A stretch of 64,000 nucleotides of DNA from contig NZ_JJOY01000024.1 in the NCBI RefSeq assembly GCF_000979455.1, positions 1 to 64,000 of the forward strand, given 5' to 3'. Made by a program: the position numbers and the translations under genes. Source of the DNA: Methanosarcina sp. 2.H.T.1A.6 (GTDB lineage: Archaea > Halobacteriota > Methanosarcinia > Methanosarcinales > Methanosarcinaceae). The notes under the pieces are model-generated. The model had not been told where the DNA came from. It saw only the letters and a list, made by a program, of their open reading frames with translations, and did no database searches. Position 1 is the first letter of the stretch. Every line of letters starts with the position of its first letter. Shown here in pieces: positions 44,363 to 53,399 of this stretch.

Positions 44363-45230
44363 GTTGAGAATCCTTATGTAATTTTTTCAGTAGCATGTGC
44401 AAATATCCATAAAGGGAAACGCCTAAAATTGCTCCCCATAAAGGCATGAGGCTTTCGGCTCCTGCCCATCCTCTTAGAGCTGTCAACAAACCTGCACTCA
44501 GCAGAGCTGTCAGCTGAGCTGCCTGCATCCGAAGAGGATCTAAAGGAATTCCTGTCATGTCCCCTCCGGATTTTATTTTTCTGGAGCTAAGGACAATGGG
44601 AATAAAAAGGAGAGAAACTGTTAGCATGAATAAGCCTGATTGAATAGCCGGAAAAGTGCTTTCTATATTCAGAGAAGTGTTTTCTTGTCCTGCAGCCTTT
44701 AAGAAAGCAATTACTGAAACTATAAAGGCCGCTCCTCCAAAGATACGGTTGTGACGATTGGGTGCAGGAAGGAAAGAGTCCAGTAAAAATGCAAGTGAAG
44801 TAAATAAACCAAAAATCCAGTTTCCTTGCAGCAAAATCCAGCCTGAAAGCAAAAGTACCGCAAGAGAATCGGAAGTTTTTGAAGGCATCCCGGTACTTCT
44901 GTTAACCATACGAATAAGCAGGAGTTCCAGGAAGAGACCAAGCAAAAAAGGAGAAGGGAAAAATAGAAAGCCTGTGCAGCCTAAAAAAGCTGCAAATAAA
45001 GCAGAGAGTTCGTTGTCCGGGTCCAGTTCCCTTGCAAACGCCCAGGCAAGAAATACCGCAGCTCCTGCCCTTAAGCCTGAGTACAAAGCTGCAGAAATAT
45101 CTCTCCCCAGGAAAAATTGAAAACCTGAGATTCCAAAGAGGAAAAGCAGGGTAATTATCACAATCGCCCTGTTTGTGGGATAATCAAGGTCTATTGAGCG
45201 AGTAAGTGAACTTAGCCTTTCAACCTTCAT
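44355..45230 (-). CDS. Hypothetical multi-spanning membrane protein
   Basis: A 291-residue protein with seven to eight hydrophobic segments, such as AIVIITLLFLFGISGFQFFL, ELSALFAAFLGCTGFLFF and FPAIQSGLFMLTVSLLFIPI. The start is basic-polar (MKVERLSSLTRSIDLDYPTN) and the end is basic. I recognise no family signature. It lies between the convergent flavoprotein gene and the divergent amino-acid permease gene, and nothing nearby explains its role. The codon use looks native. Confidence 0.7.
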   Translation of the reverse strand: MKVERLSSLTRSIDLDYPTNRAIVIITLLFLFGISGFQFFLGRDISAALYSGLRAGAAVFLAWAFARELDPDNELSALFAAFLGCTGFLFFPSPFLLGLFLELLLIRMVNRSTGMPSKTSDSLAVLLLSGWILLQGNWIFGLFTSLAFLLDSFLPAPNRHNRIFGGAAFIVSVIAFLKAAGQENTSLNIESTFPAIQSGLFMLTVSLLFIPIVLSSRKIKSGGDMTGIPLDPLRMQAAQLTALLSAGLLTALRGWAGAESLMPLWGAILGVSLYGYLHMLLKKLHKDSQPD

Positions 45231-45613
45231 TCTTACCTCTGCGAGCTGAACATTTATAACTTTTGAGAAAAGATTTAACTTTTGAGAAAATATATAACTT
45301 TTGAGAAAATGTTTAACTTTTGTGTTTATTACCCGAAATTCTGAAATCGAATGTCATCTGTGATATAATTTATGAAGTTAAATATAATTGGGAAAATTAT
45401 GATTTATGGAAAATAAGGCTTTATATCAAAAATAATTTTCGAGAACATAGCGCATAGAACATAGTGCATAATAGATCTGTTTAGTAGGTCTGGTTATAGG
45501 CTTTTCCGGACCTGGTCTTTTCAGCAGGCCCGAGGTTCAATTATTAAGATTACCTTCAGGTCCTGATTTAAAGTTTCAGATAAGGAGTTTTCTTACGAAA
45601 AAGGGGTTTTCTT
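45231..45613. other. Divergent spacer with tandem AACTTTTGAGAAAA repeats
   Basis: AACTTTTGAGAAAA followed by a few bases is repeated about four times from 45257 to 45320, ending just upstream of the minus-strand gene. Nearer the permease gene, AAGGAGTTTTCTTACG and AAGGGGTTTTCTTATG form a direct repeat; only the second ends in a start codon, that of the permease. Confidence 0.75.
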
Positions 45614-46909
45614 ATGGAAAGGGAATCTGAACTAAAAAGGGACCTGAGTTTACCGGAAATTACTCTGGTAGGAATTGGCAATATTCTTGGAGCCGGGATC
45701 TATGTGCTGATGGGAAAAGCTGCAGGACTTGCAGGCAATATGGTGTGGTTTTCCTTTCTGTTTGCAGGATTTACTGCTGCACTTTCCGCCCTTAGTTATA
45801 TGGAGCTTTCTTCAATGTATCCCCGAGCAGGGGCGGAGTATGAATTTGCACGGAGAGCTTTTGGGGAACGTACGGGCCTATTTGTAGGGCTGCTCGTTAT
45901 CTATTATGTAGCAATTACAGGCTCTGCGGTTGCTCTTGGCTTCGGAAGGTACTTCAGTAACCTTTTCGGGGGTGGAATTATAATAGCGGCAGTAAGCCTG
46001 TTTATTGTCCTGAGCTTTATCATGGTTTACGGCATCAAGGAGTCCGCACGGCTGGCTATTCTCATGACTTTTATAGAACTTTCGGGACTTCTAATTATTA
46101 TTTACGTGGGAATTCCTTATCTTGGTACGGTAAATTATTTTGAGACTCCGAACCTCTCAGGAGTCTTTGAGGCTTCTGCCCTGATTATTTTTGCATTTCT
46201 GGGTTTTGAGGATATTGTGAGATTATCCCAGGAAACAATAGATGCAGAGAAAACAACTCCCAAAGCTTTGCTTATTGCCATCTTCGTCACTGTTTTCCTC
46301 TATATTTGTGTGGCAGTAGCTACTGTAAGTGTGCTTGATTTTCGGGTTCTCGGAATTTCAGATATTCCGCTTGCTGATGTTGCGGCGGTCTCTCTTGGGA
46401 ATAAGGCTTTTATCCTTCTTTCCTGGATCGCGCTTTTTTCCACAACGAACACCGTACTTGTGGTTATGCTTGGAGGATCAAGGATTGTCTACGGCATGGC
46501 AGACGCAGGTTCACTTCCTAAAATCTTCGCACGTGTACACCACTTCTTCAAGACTCCCTGGACTGCAATTTTCGGAATTGCATGCTTTTCGAGTCTGTTC
46601 ATCCTCCTCGGAGACATAACAACGGTAGCAAATATTGCGAATTTCATGATTTTTATTGTCTTTTTTATAGTCAATATTTCCCTCATAAGGCTTCGATACA
46701 CCGATCCGGAAAGAAAACGCCCTTTTAGAGTGCCGTTCAGCATCGGCCGTTTGCCCCTGTTTCCGGCTCTTGGTGCTCTATCTGCTGTTTTTCTTTTTTC
46801 CCAGATCAGTAAAGAAGTCATGGTTTACGGGTTTTTCCTTGCAGGAATAAGCGTACTTATAGTGCTGCTTAAAACCAGAAAAGAATTGGCTGAGATTCCG
46901 GCTGGCTGA
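45614..46909 (+). CDS. APC-family amino acid permease
   Basis: A 431-residue transporter with about 12 membrane helices. The first helix carries the substrate-site motif of APC transporters, LVGIGNILGAGIYVLMGKAA. SSMYPRAGAEYEFARRAFG follows helix 2, and FLGFEDIVRLSQETIDAEKT marks helix 6 and the next loop. These are typical of the amino acid/polyamine/organocation family, which imports amino acids with protons or by exchange. AAGGGG lies before ATG 45614. The substrate is not clear. A PLP decarboxylase gene follows 650 bases later, so an amino acid precursor of a polyamine is one possibility. Confidence 0.88.
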   Translation: MERESELKRDLSLPEITLVGIGNILGAGIYVLMGKAAGLAGNMVWFSFLFAGFTAALSALSYMELSSMYPRAGAEYEFARRAFGERTGLFVGLLVIYYVAITGSAVALGFGRYFSNLFGGGIIIAAVSLFIVLSFIMVYGIKESARLAILMTFIELSGLLIIIYVGIPYLGTVNYFETPNLSGVFEASALIIFAFLGFEDIVRLSQETIDAEKTTPKALLIAIFVTVFLYICVAVATVSVLDFRVLGISDIPLADVAAVSLGNKAFILLSWIALFSTTNTVLVVMLGGSRIVYGMADAGSLPKIFARVHHFFKTPWTAIFGIACFSSLFILLGDITTVANIANFMIFIVFFIVNISLIRLRYTDPERKRPFRVPFSIGRLPLFPALGALSAVFLFSQISKEVMVYGFFLAGISVLIVLLKTRKELAEIPAG

Positions 46910-47560
46910 TTTTCTTTAATTCCAGTTATCTTATAGTAAATCTCACAAAAACATAAATATTATTTATACAGTTGATTCAAACAAAGGCATTTGAGCTAAT
47001 TATAAAAAACCAAAGTAAAAGATATTTATCTTAATAATGGATTAAAAAAGCCTTAATTTCAATTTAGTCCCCAAAAAAATGTTTTTTTGCTATATTATAG
47101 ATTAAAATCCGTTCTTCAGGTTTAAACGGCACCTTTATATTTCCGGAACATACAGGTGTTTCTGGAATGTTCTATAAATAGAAATGGGCTTTTAATGCTT
47201 TTAATAAGCAAAAAAAACATATATATAGATTTAATTGATTAAAAAAGATTAATTAGGCTTTTTTCCAAGATCTGACGATTTATATTGAATATTTTTTGAT
47301 TTTAGTTATTATTGGGTCTTTATATTCAACAAGAATTAGTTTTATATACATAAAATCCAATTTGATTCGTTTTATTTCAGGGATTATCTATATTATAAAT
47401 TATAAGTTTCAAAACTGAAATAAATCCGAAGTATACTAAAAATTTATAAACAGAACTGCCTAAATATAACTAAATAGTTTTTAAACGGATTTGTCACTCA
47501 GACCATAATAAAGTTTCAGTTCTGCTTACAAATAATTTCAGGTTAAAAAAGGGAGTAGAT
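46910..47560. other. Very AT-rich 650-base spacer
   Basis: No gene was found. Many TATA-like runs occur, such as TCTATAAATAGAAATGGG (47169-47186) followed by CTTTTAATGCTTTTAATAAG and AAAAACATATATATAGATT. The decarboxylase probably has a long leader; its ribosome site AAAGGGAG lies just before ATG 47561. Confidence 0.5.
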
Positions 47561-48733
47561 ATGAGAAAAGAGCCTTATGAGTTCCCGCTGGAGGATTTCA
47601 TTCCAAGAGAAGACTTTAACAAAATTAAAAAGTTCTCCCGGGATAAAGAAACACCATTTCTGATCATCGATCTTCAGAGAATAGAGCGAAGTTATGACGA
47701 TCTTGTAGAGCACATGCCTTTTGCAAAAATTCACTATGCTGTAAAGGCCAATCCTATGGATAAGGTAGTGCTCGCTCTGAAGAACAAAGGTTCCAACTTT
47801 GATGTTGCAACTGTTTACGAACTTGATCAGTTGCTAAGGCTCGGGGTAGAGCCCGAGAGGATAAGTTATGGAAACACGATCAAAAAAGAAAAGGACATAG
47901 GTTATGCCTATGAGAAAGGAGTAAGGCTCTTTGTTACTGATTCAGAAAGTGATTTGAAAAAGTTAGCCCGAAAAGCTCCCGGCTCAAGGGTTTTTTTCAG
48001 GATCCTTACAGAAAGTGATGGTGCAGACTGGCCACTTTCTAGAAAATTCGGCTCCCATCCGGACCTGATATACAAACTGATTCTGAAAGCCGAAAAGCTC
48101 GGGCTTGAACCTTATGGGCTTTCTTTCCATGTTGGTTCCCAGCAAAGGGATATCGGGCAGTGGGACAATGCAATCTCCAAGTGCAAATACCTTTTTGAAG
48201 CAGTGGCCGAAAAAGGAATTCAGCTGAAAATGATTAACCTCGGTGGAGGCTTCCCCGCAAAATATCAGGCTCAGGCCCACGACCTTGAGACTTATGCCAG
48301 TGAAATCCGCCGCTTTTTGCATGACGACTTCGGAGAAGAGCTTCCTGAAATAATTATCGAGCCAGGGCGTTCTCTGGTTGCCGATGCTGGCATAATCGTA
48401 AGTGAAGTCGTTATGATCTCCCTGAAAGCCAGGTTCAACCAGTACAAGTGGGTTTATCTTGATATCGGAAAGTTCGGCGGCCTTATTGAGACCCTTGACG
48501 AATGCATCAAATACCCCATTTTCTGTGATAAAAAAGGATGTGCAGAAGAGGTCATCCTTGCAGGCCCCACCTGCGACAGCATGGATATCCTCTATGAGCA
48601 CCATAAGTATTCATTCCCTCACACTATGAGAGAAGGTAACCGTGTATATATCTTCACTACCGGAGCTTACACCCAGAGTTACTGTTCCGTGAATTTCAAC
48701 GGCTTTCCACCTCTCAAAGCCTACATTATTTAA
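47561..48733 (+). CDS. Type III PLP-dependent decarboxylase (ornithine/diaminopimelate decarboxylase family)
   Basis: A 390-residue enzyme of the alanine-racemase-fold group. The cofactor lysine is in KIHYAVKANPMDKVV (about residue 63), the Gly-rich phosphate loop is MINLGGGFPAKY, the Arg/Glu region is EIIIEPGRSLVADAG, and the C-terminal Cys motif is LAGPTCDSMDILYE. The last residues FNGFPPLKAYII fit the ornithine decarboxylase-like branch. It would release CO2 from ornithine, lysine or a related amino acid to make a polyamine. Diaminopimelate as substrate is less likely, since the usual LysA residues are not evident. Confidence 0.85.
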   Translation: MRKEPYEFPLEDFIPREDFNKIKKFSRDKETPFLIIDLQRIERSYDDLVEHMPFAKIHYAVKANPMDKVVLALKNKGSNFDVATVYELDQLLRLGVEPERISYGNTIKKEKDIGYAYEKGVRLFVTDSESDLKKLARKAPGSRVFFRILTESDGADWPLSRKFGSHPDLIYKLILKAEKLGLEPYGLSFHVGSQQRDIGQWDNAISKCKYLFEAVAEKGIQLKMINLGGGFPAKYQAQAHDLETYASEIRRFLHDDFGEELPEIIIEPGRSLVADAGIIVSEVVMISLKARFNQYKWVYLDIGKFGGLIETLDECIKYPIFCDKKGCAEEVILAGPTCDSMDILYEHHKYSFPHTMREGNRVYIFTTGAYTQSYCSVNFNGFPPLKAYII

Positions 48734-49130
48734 AGGGCAGATGCCCTTACTATTTTTTGTTTTTCGACTGACCGCCAGGTAAGTTAGCGGAGGCGCTTAT
48801 ATTTACCTGTGGGTTAAGATGTGGTTCAGGAGTCTAAAAATAGGTACTCAGGCCACCTGGGGACGTTTCCGGCATTAAGTTTCTTTTAATAGCATAAAGG
48901 AAGTGGGAAACTGATATTATGTGGAATAACAGATTGTTGGATTGATGTTTTATCAAACAAACTACAATCTGGTTATCAGATGACGTAAGTGCTGTAAATG
49001 ATATCTATATAAATACTTTTTTATTATATTTAGGTTAAAATATTCAACACCGTTGAAAGTTTAATCGCAAAGAAAATATATGGTCAATTTGAAAATTTGA
49101 ACTAAAAAAGGTTTTTCGGGTCGGTGATGA
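48734..49130. other. Spacer with an inverted copy of the repeat hairpin block
   Basis: GACCGCCAGGTAAGTTAGCGGAGGCG near 48769-48794, followed by TATTTACCTGTGGGTTAAG, is the reverse complement of the opening of composite copy 1 (CAACCCACAGGTAAATAT...CGCCTCCGCCAGC). The rest is AT-rich, without a gene. Confidence 0.6.
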
Positions 49131-49138
49131 TATATATT
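49131..49138 (+). promoter_or_regulatory. TATA box of the candidate RNA gene
   Basis: TATATATT is centred about 27 bases before the first hairpin of the candidate RNA, the normal archaeal spacing to the start of transcription. Confidence 0.5.
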
Positions 49139-49159
49139 ACCGCATCGTTATAAAAGATA

Positions 49160-49255
49160 ATAGATTGAGAGTAATAGGGTTTCTTCTCAATCTAGGGTTG
49201 GATCGCAGGTAGGGATCTCGAGAATAGGGACTCGAACCCTACCGTCTACTTCTAA
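49160..49255 (+). ncRNA. Candidate structured small RNA
   Basis: Downstream of the TATA box two stems follow each other. AGATTGAGA (49162-49170) pairs with TCTCAATCT (49185-49193). GGTAGGG (49208-49214) pairs with CCCTACC (49237-49243). TAGGG recurs four times, and a T/A-rich stretch follows. The region is GC-richer than its surroundings and has no reading frame. On the minus strand TAGGG-TTCGAGT-CCCTA imitates a tRNA T arm, but no complete tRNA can be folded. It is probably a small RNA gene of unknown role. Confidence 0.5.
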
Positions 49256-49704
49256 ACAAATAATTAATTTTAAACAAAATTCTCAAAAGACCTTTACTTC
49301 CGAATTAATTTTCAGTAAGACTTGCTCTTTTTTATAATGTATTTATTTTAAATAAACCTTATGACCGTTCCTAAATGTCTAAATTTCTAAATTTATTATA
49401 TATTGTGCTCATCAGGTATGCGCGATAACACATATGCGTGGTCTTTTGCCAGGTTTTAAAATTGCCTTTTCTTGTTGAAACAATAAGTCCAGAACTCTTG
49501 CGAGAAAAAGACCGCAAAATAGTGAGTTTGCCCGAAAGAAGGAAAAGGCAGGTAGTTCCGGGCAAAGAAAATAAAGATTCGGTAAAGGTTTTTTTAGTTA
49601 AAAGACCATTGAATTTTTTGAACTTTAATCTCCTGCATATTTCCTTTTCCATATGCTCTGTTTATTATTCTACTTTAACGGTTTCTACTTTAACAGTAGT
49701 GTTG
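49256..49704. other. Spacer 3' of the carbonic anhydrase gene
   Basis: No gene was recognised. TTTCTACTTTAACG and TTTCTACTTTAACAG are repeated near 49670-49696, just after the carbonic anhydrase stop. Frames on both strands here look like chance. Confidence 0.4.
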
Positions 49705-50448
49705 TTATGCGTTGTATCCCTCAGCCAGGTTGACATTTACATATACTACGGCTTCATTAGTGTGCCTGTAGGCATAGTCATCCGTAATTTCGGGCAGCCG
49801 GTCTGCTTCAGCCTGAGAGGTTACTACAGTACCTGCAGAGATGTATCTGCCATCAGGGATAGTTACACCAATTGCTACTGATGTCGGTTCAAGCACACAG
49901 TTGTTTCCTACCTTAGCCTTGAAAACGAAGGCCTGCATGCCAATGAATGTGTCGTTTCCAACATAGGCAGGGCCGTGGATCTGGGACTGGTGGGCAAGAG
50001 AAACCCTTTCCCCAACGTAAACTGCGTATTTTTTACCGTCAACCTCAACCAGATTCTTTTCCACAGGCTCGCCTTCCTCATCAATCGTCTCAAGGGCATG
50101 GAGCACAACTCCGTCCTGGATATTGGTCTCGTCTCCAACAAAAATCGGCATGCCTTCATCGCTCCGGACTGAAGCCATCGGGGAAACCATTACACTGGCA
50201 CCTATTGTTACATCACCTATTACTGCTGCCTGGGGGTAGATGTAGGCAGTCGGATCAATAATTGGTTCGGTTGGTTCGGGATTCCAGGGAGTCACAGGAT
50301 TTGCCTGGATGTTCGAAACCTCGCTCTCAACCTCTGCTTCCACACTTTCGCCTTCTTCTATTTCTCCGCCCTGCGAGACACACCCGCTTACAGCGAGGGT
50401 GAGTGCCAGGGATAGAAGAAGAGCCATAAAGATCCTGTTAAGTTTCAT
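49705..50448 (-). CDS. cam: Gamma-class carbonic anhydrase, exported
   Basis: A 247-residue enzyme very like the prototype Cam of Methanosarcina thermophila; it interconverts CO2 and bicarbonate. A signal peptide with a lipobox (LAVSGC, Cys23) precedes a left-handed beta-helix of hexapeptide turns. The metal ligands are His117 (GVVLHALE), His153 and His158 (SLAHQSQIHGPA), equal to His81, 117 and 122 of the mature enzyme. The acidic loop with SDEGMPIF and the catalytic Glu after GVVLHAL are kept. It is active as a trimer outside the cell, where it may aid acetate uptake and CO2 removal. GGAGG precedes the ATG. Confidence 0.95.
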   Translation of the reverse strand: MKLNRIFMALLLSLALTLAVSGCVSQGGEIEEGESVEAEVESEVSNIQANPVTPWNPEPTEPIIDPTAYIYPQAAVIGDVTIGASVMVSPMASVRSDEGMPIFVGDETNIQDGVVLHALETIDEEGEPVEKNLVEVDGKKYAVYVGERVSLAHQSQIHGPAYVGNDTFIGMQAFVFKAKVGNNCVLEPTSVAIGVTIPDGRYISAGTVVTSQAEADRLPEITDDYAYRHTNEAVVYVNVNLAEGYNA

Positions 50449-50655
50449 AGAAGTCCTCCAATAACAGCGTGAAGATTGTAAATTATTTAGGCATTTCTAT
50501 TTTTATTTAAAAAAAGTTAAAAAATAAAAGTAAAAATATTTTACTATGGAAACCGGATGTGCAAATATTTTCAAAATGAGTTATCAGTAAGCTCAATTTA
50601 TCAGGGTCTTTATCAAATCCAAAAAACCTTATATTTAAAAGATATAGAGGATGTT

Positions 50656-51354
50656 ATGGAGGCTGTGCTTCAAGTTCCCTGGAAATTAATAGTTTCCGAC
50701 CTGCCTGTATTTTCGGTGCTTGCAGTCTGGAATTTGTTTGTTCTCCTTGTTCTCTCAAAAAAAGTGTACGAATATTCTCTAAAAAAGGGAAGGTCAATCA
50801 ATTCTTCAATATACTTTTCCAGAAAAGCAATCCATTTTCTAGCAGGCGGGTCGACGGCAATGCTGCTCCCCTTTGTTGCTCACGAACCTATCCTGCCGGC
50901 AGTGATGGCTTTAGGGCTTGCTCTTGCGACATATGTGCCGCATAAACTTAACAGGCGGATGTACTGGTTCCAGGACCCGGAAAACATTTATGATGTGGAT
51001 TTCACATTGAGCTGGGGATTGATAGTGTTTTTTATCTGGTATATTGACAGGACTTTCTGGCTTGGAGTGATTCCGGTGCTTTTCATGGCATACGGAGACG
51101 GGATTACTGGAATAATAAGGAACCTGAAATATAATAAAAGAACAAAAGCCTGGGAAGGGACTGCAGGTATGATCGTGCTGTGCGTAATTATCGGCGCAAA
51201 AATGGGGGCGGCAGGAGTTCTTGCAGGAATAGTATGCTCATTCGTGGAAAGAATAGAAAATATGGACGACAATATCACAGTACCTGCAGTTAGCTTATTT
51301 ATTCTACTCGGAGCTTACTATTATTTTCCTTCATTCACCATTTCTCTCTATTGA
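50656..51354 (+). CDS. Polyprenol/phytol kinase-like membrane protein (CTP-dependent lipid kinase family)
   Basis: A 232-residue protein with six to seven membrane helices. SSIYFSRKAIHFLAGGSTAM, AYGDGITGIIRN and KAWEGTAGM are the typical pieces of the dolichol kinase/phytol kinase/diacylglycerol kinase (DGK1) group, in which GDG and the E-G-T motif bind CTP or the lipid. It may phosphorylate an isoprenoid alcohol used in glycan or ether-lipid metabolism. ATG 50656 follows GAGGAT well; the frame from 50557 extends into a polar region without a good ribosome site. Confidence 0.78.
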   Translation: MEAVLQVPWKLIVSDLPVFSVLAVWNLFVLLVLSKKVYEYSLKKGRSINSSIYFSRKAIHFLAGGSTAMLLPFVAHEPILPAVMALGLALATYVPHKLNRRMYWFQDPENIYDVDFTLSWGLIVFFIWYIDRTFWLGVIPVLFMAYGDGITGIIRNLKYNKRTKAWEGTAGMIVLCVIIGAKMGAAGVLAGIVCSFVERIENMDDNITVPAVSLFILLGAYYYFPSFTISLY

Positions 51355-51772
51355 TGTTTTCAGTATTCTTTACTGAAAGAATCTCCTAAATAATCGTTCC
51401 TTATTATCTTTCAATATTATCTTTCCTTATTATCTTTCCTTTCTTGAAAGCCTGATTTGAAAGCCTGTATGTTTTTAAATTATTCAGAATCAACAATCTA
51501 AAAGTTCTTATATCTTTGAGTGTAATATATTAAAAAATAGAGTGTGTAAGGGAATAAGCCATATAAAATATTAATAGGGGAATTTGCAGATTTTCATGCT
51601 TAAATTAAATGTTCACATAATAGAACTTCAACTTACTAAAGCACTAACTTTATAATAATAACATTGCATAAATAATTATTTTTTTAACGGCTTACAATAT
51701 ATATATTAAAAATAGCCTGAAATTTTTCAAGATTTATAGATGGGTCTTTACATTTATTGGGGATGGAAAGAA
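51355..51772. other. AT-rich spacer
   Basis: TTATCTTTC-type repeats occur near 51401-51435 (TTCCTTATTATCTTTC several times). TATA-like runs at 51645-51715, such as AATATATATATTAAAAATAG, probably serve the HEAT-repeat gene. No gene was found. Confidence 0.5.
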
Positions 51773-53146
51773 ATGGATGAGAATACTAAGAATTTGAAAA
51801 AGAAGGTAGAACGCTCTGTTTTCGCGGGGAACAGGGCAGCCGCTGCGAAAGAGCTGGGGGAAACCGGAGACCCTGATGCAGTTCCCATTCTACTTAAAGC
51901 ACTTGAAGACTCCAGCCCGAAGGTAAAAACTGCTGCTGCAGAAGCTCTGGGAACAATTAATGACCCTGATGCGGTACCGGAGCTGACAAAAATGCTTGAC
52001 GATCCTGAAAGTTCTGTAAAAAAGACTGCAATAATTGCTCTCGGAAAAATAGGCACGCCAGAGGCAGTTTCCGGAATTGTTAAAGGGTTCAGTGATTCGG
52101 ACAAGTTCGTACAGAAAGAATCGGTAAAAGCTCTGATGAGAATTGGGTCTCCAGAAGCTGTTTCAGGGCTTACGAAAACTTTTGGTTGTTCAGATAGCCC
52201 CCTGAAAAAAATCTCAATAATGGCCCTTGGGAAAATAAATACTTATGAAGCAGCCTGCGGGCTTATAAAAGCGCTTGAAGACCCGGATAACAGGGTAAGG
52301 CAGCAAGCTGTAGAAACCCTTGGAAAAAGAGGCAATCCGGATGTCCTTACAAATCTAATGGAAACACTGAAGGATTCAAGACAGCCAGTACAGGAGGCGG
52401 CATCAGAAGCCCTCCGCAAAATAATAGGTGCATCAGAATCAGTACCCGTTCTTGTAAAGGCACTGGATTCTTCTGACAGAAACGTAAGAAAGGCTTCAAT
52501 AGAAGCTCTCTGGAAAGTAGGCACACCTGAAGCCGTTTCCGCCCTTTTGAGGGAGATTGATGATTCAGATTGGTATCTGAGAAGCCGGGCTGCGGATGCC
52601 CTTGTGGATATCGCTTCCCCTGAAGCCGCTCTGGGCCTTGTTAAAGCCCTTGATATCTATGATGGTCCTGTAAGGAAAATAATAGTAAGTGCCCTTGGGA
52701 AAATCGGGACGATTGAAACCGTTAAAGGTCTGGTTAAGGCCCTTGATGACACTGACAACTCGGTCCGGGAGGCTGCAGCTCTGGGACTTGGAAAAACAGG
52801 AAAAACAGAAGCTATTCCAGGGCTTTTGAAAGCTCTCCATGATACAAAAAGTACTGTGCAGGAGGCGGCGGCAGCATCACTTGGAGACCTGAAGGCAAAA
52901 GAAGCTGTTCCTGAACTGATTAAAGTCCTTGAAGACCCTGAGGCTTTGATACATAAAGCGGTAATCTCTGCACTCGAAAAAATAGGCACGCCTGAAGCAA
53001 TTTCAGGTCTTGCAAGAGCACTTGAGAATCCTGACACTGCCGTAAGAAAAGCTGCATCAAAGGCTCTCGAAAAAGTTGAGAAATCAGGCATTGCACTGGA
53101 AAAAGTAAAAAGCATCGGAAATTCAAGCTTCGAGGTTTCGGAATAA
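51773..53146 (+). CDS. HEAT-repeat (PBS-lyase-like) scaffold protein
   Basis: A 457-residue protein made almost entirely of 13 units of 31 residues with the pattern TPEAVSGLVKAL-DS-VRKAA-EALGKIG. The first begins at about residue 25 and the last ends about 20 residues before the end. Each unit forms two short helices, so the protein is a curved alpha-solenoid for binding a partner protein. In bacteria related units occur in phycobilin lyases; here no enzymatic residues are seen. ATG 51773 is chosen over 51740 because GGGGATGG lies nearer. Neighbours give no hint of its partner. Confidence 0.88.
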   Translation: MDENTKNLKKKVERSVFAGNRAAAAKELGETGDPDAVPILLKALEDSSPKVKTAAAEALGTINDPDAVPELTKMLDDPESSVKKTAIIALGKIGTPEAVSGIVKGFSDSDKFVQKESVKALMRIGSPEAVSGLTKTFGCSDSPLKKISIMALGKINTYEAACGLIKALEDPDNRVRQQAVETLGKRGNPDVLTNLMETLKDSRQPVQEAASEALRKIIGASESVPVLVKALDSSDRNVRKASIEALWKVGTPEAVSALLREIDDSDWYLRSRAADALVDIASPEAALGLVKALDIYDGPVRKIIVSALGKIGTIETVKGLVKALDDTDNSVREAAALGLGKTGKTEAIPGLLKALHDTKSTVQEAAAASLGDLKAKEAVPELIKVLEDPEALIHKAVISALEKIGTPEAISGLARALENPDTAVRKAASKALEKVEKSGIALEKVKSIGNSSFEVSE

Positions 53147-53399
53147 GGCACCTGAACAGATTACAATATGGAAATATTTTTCAGGTTAAAGATTTTTAAT
53201 CAAAGTTGCGCTGGCGCACCCCGCAGCAAGCAACGGGGTATTCGACGGAAAATAAACATAAAAATTTGAAAATTCTCATAGATCTCGCCTATCCCTCTTT
53301 TAATTAATTACATAATTTGAGATAGCCGCAAACCTATAAGCAATTTAGCCGGAAAATAAGTCAAAACTATGAAATAATATATATAAGTGTCAGAGGGAT

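Noticed and set aside
49121-49135. GTGATGA resembling box C of a C/D guide RNA
   Set aside because: No CTGA box D at the right distance; the motif overlaps the TATA box.
49200-49250. tRNA-like T arm on the minus strand (TAGGG-TTCGAGT-CCCTA)
   Set aside because: No acceptor, D or anticodon arms can be fitted around it; the plus-strand two-hairpin RNA explains the inverted repeats better.
49371-49652. 93-codon minus-strand frame 3' of cam
   Set aside because: Composition and lack of start signals suggest chance; part of it overlaps direct repeats.
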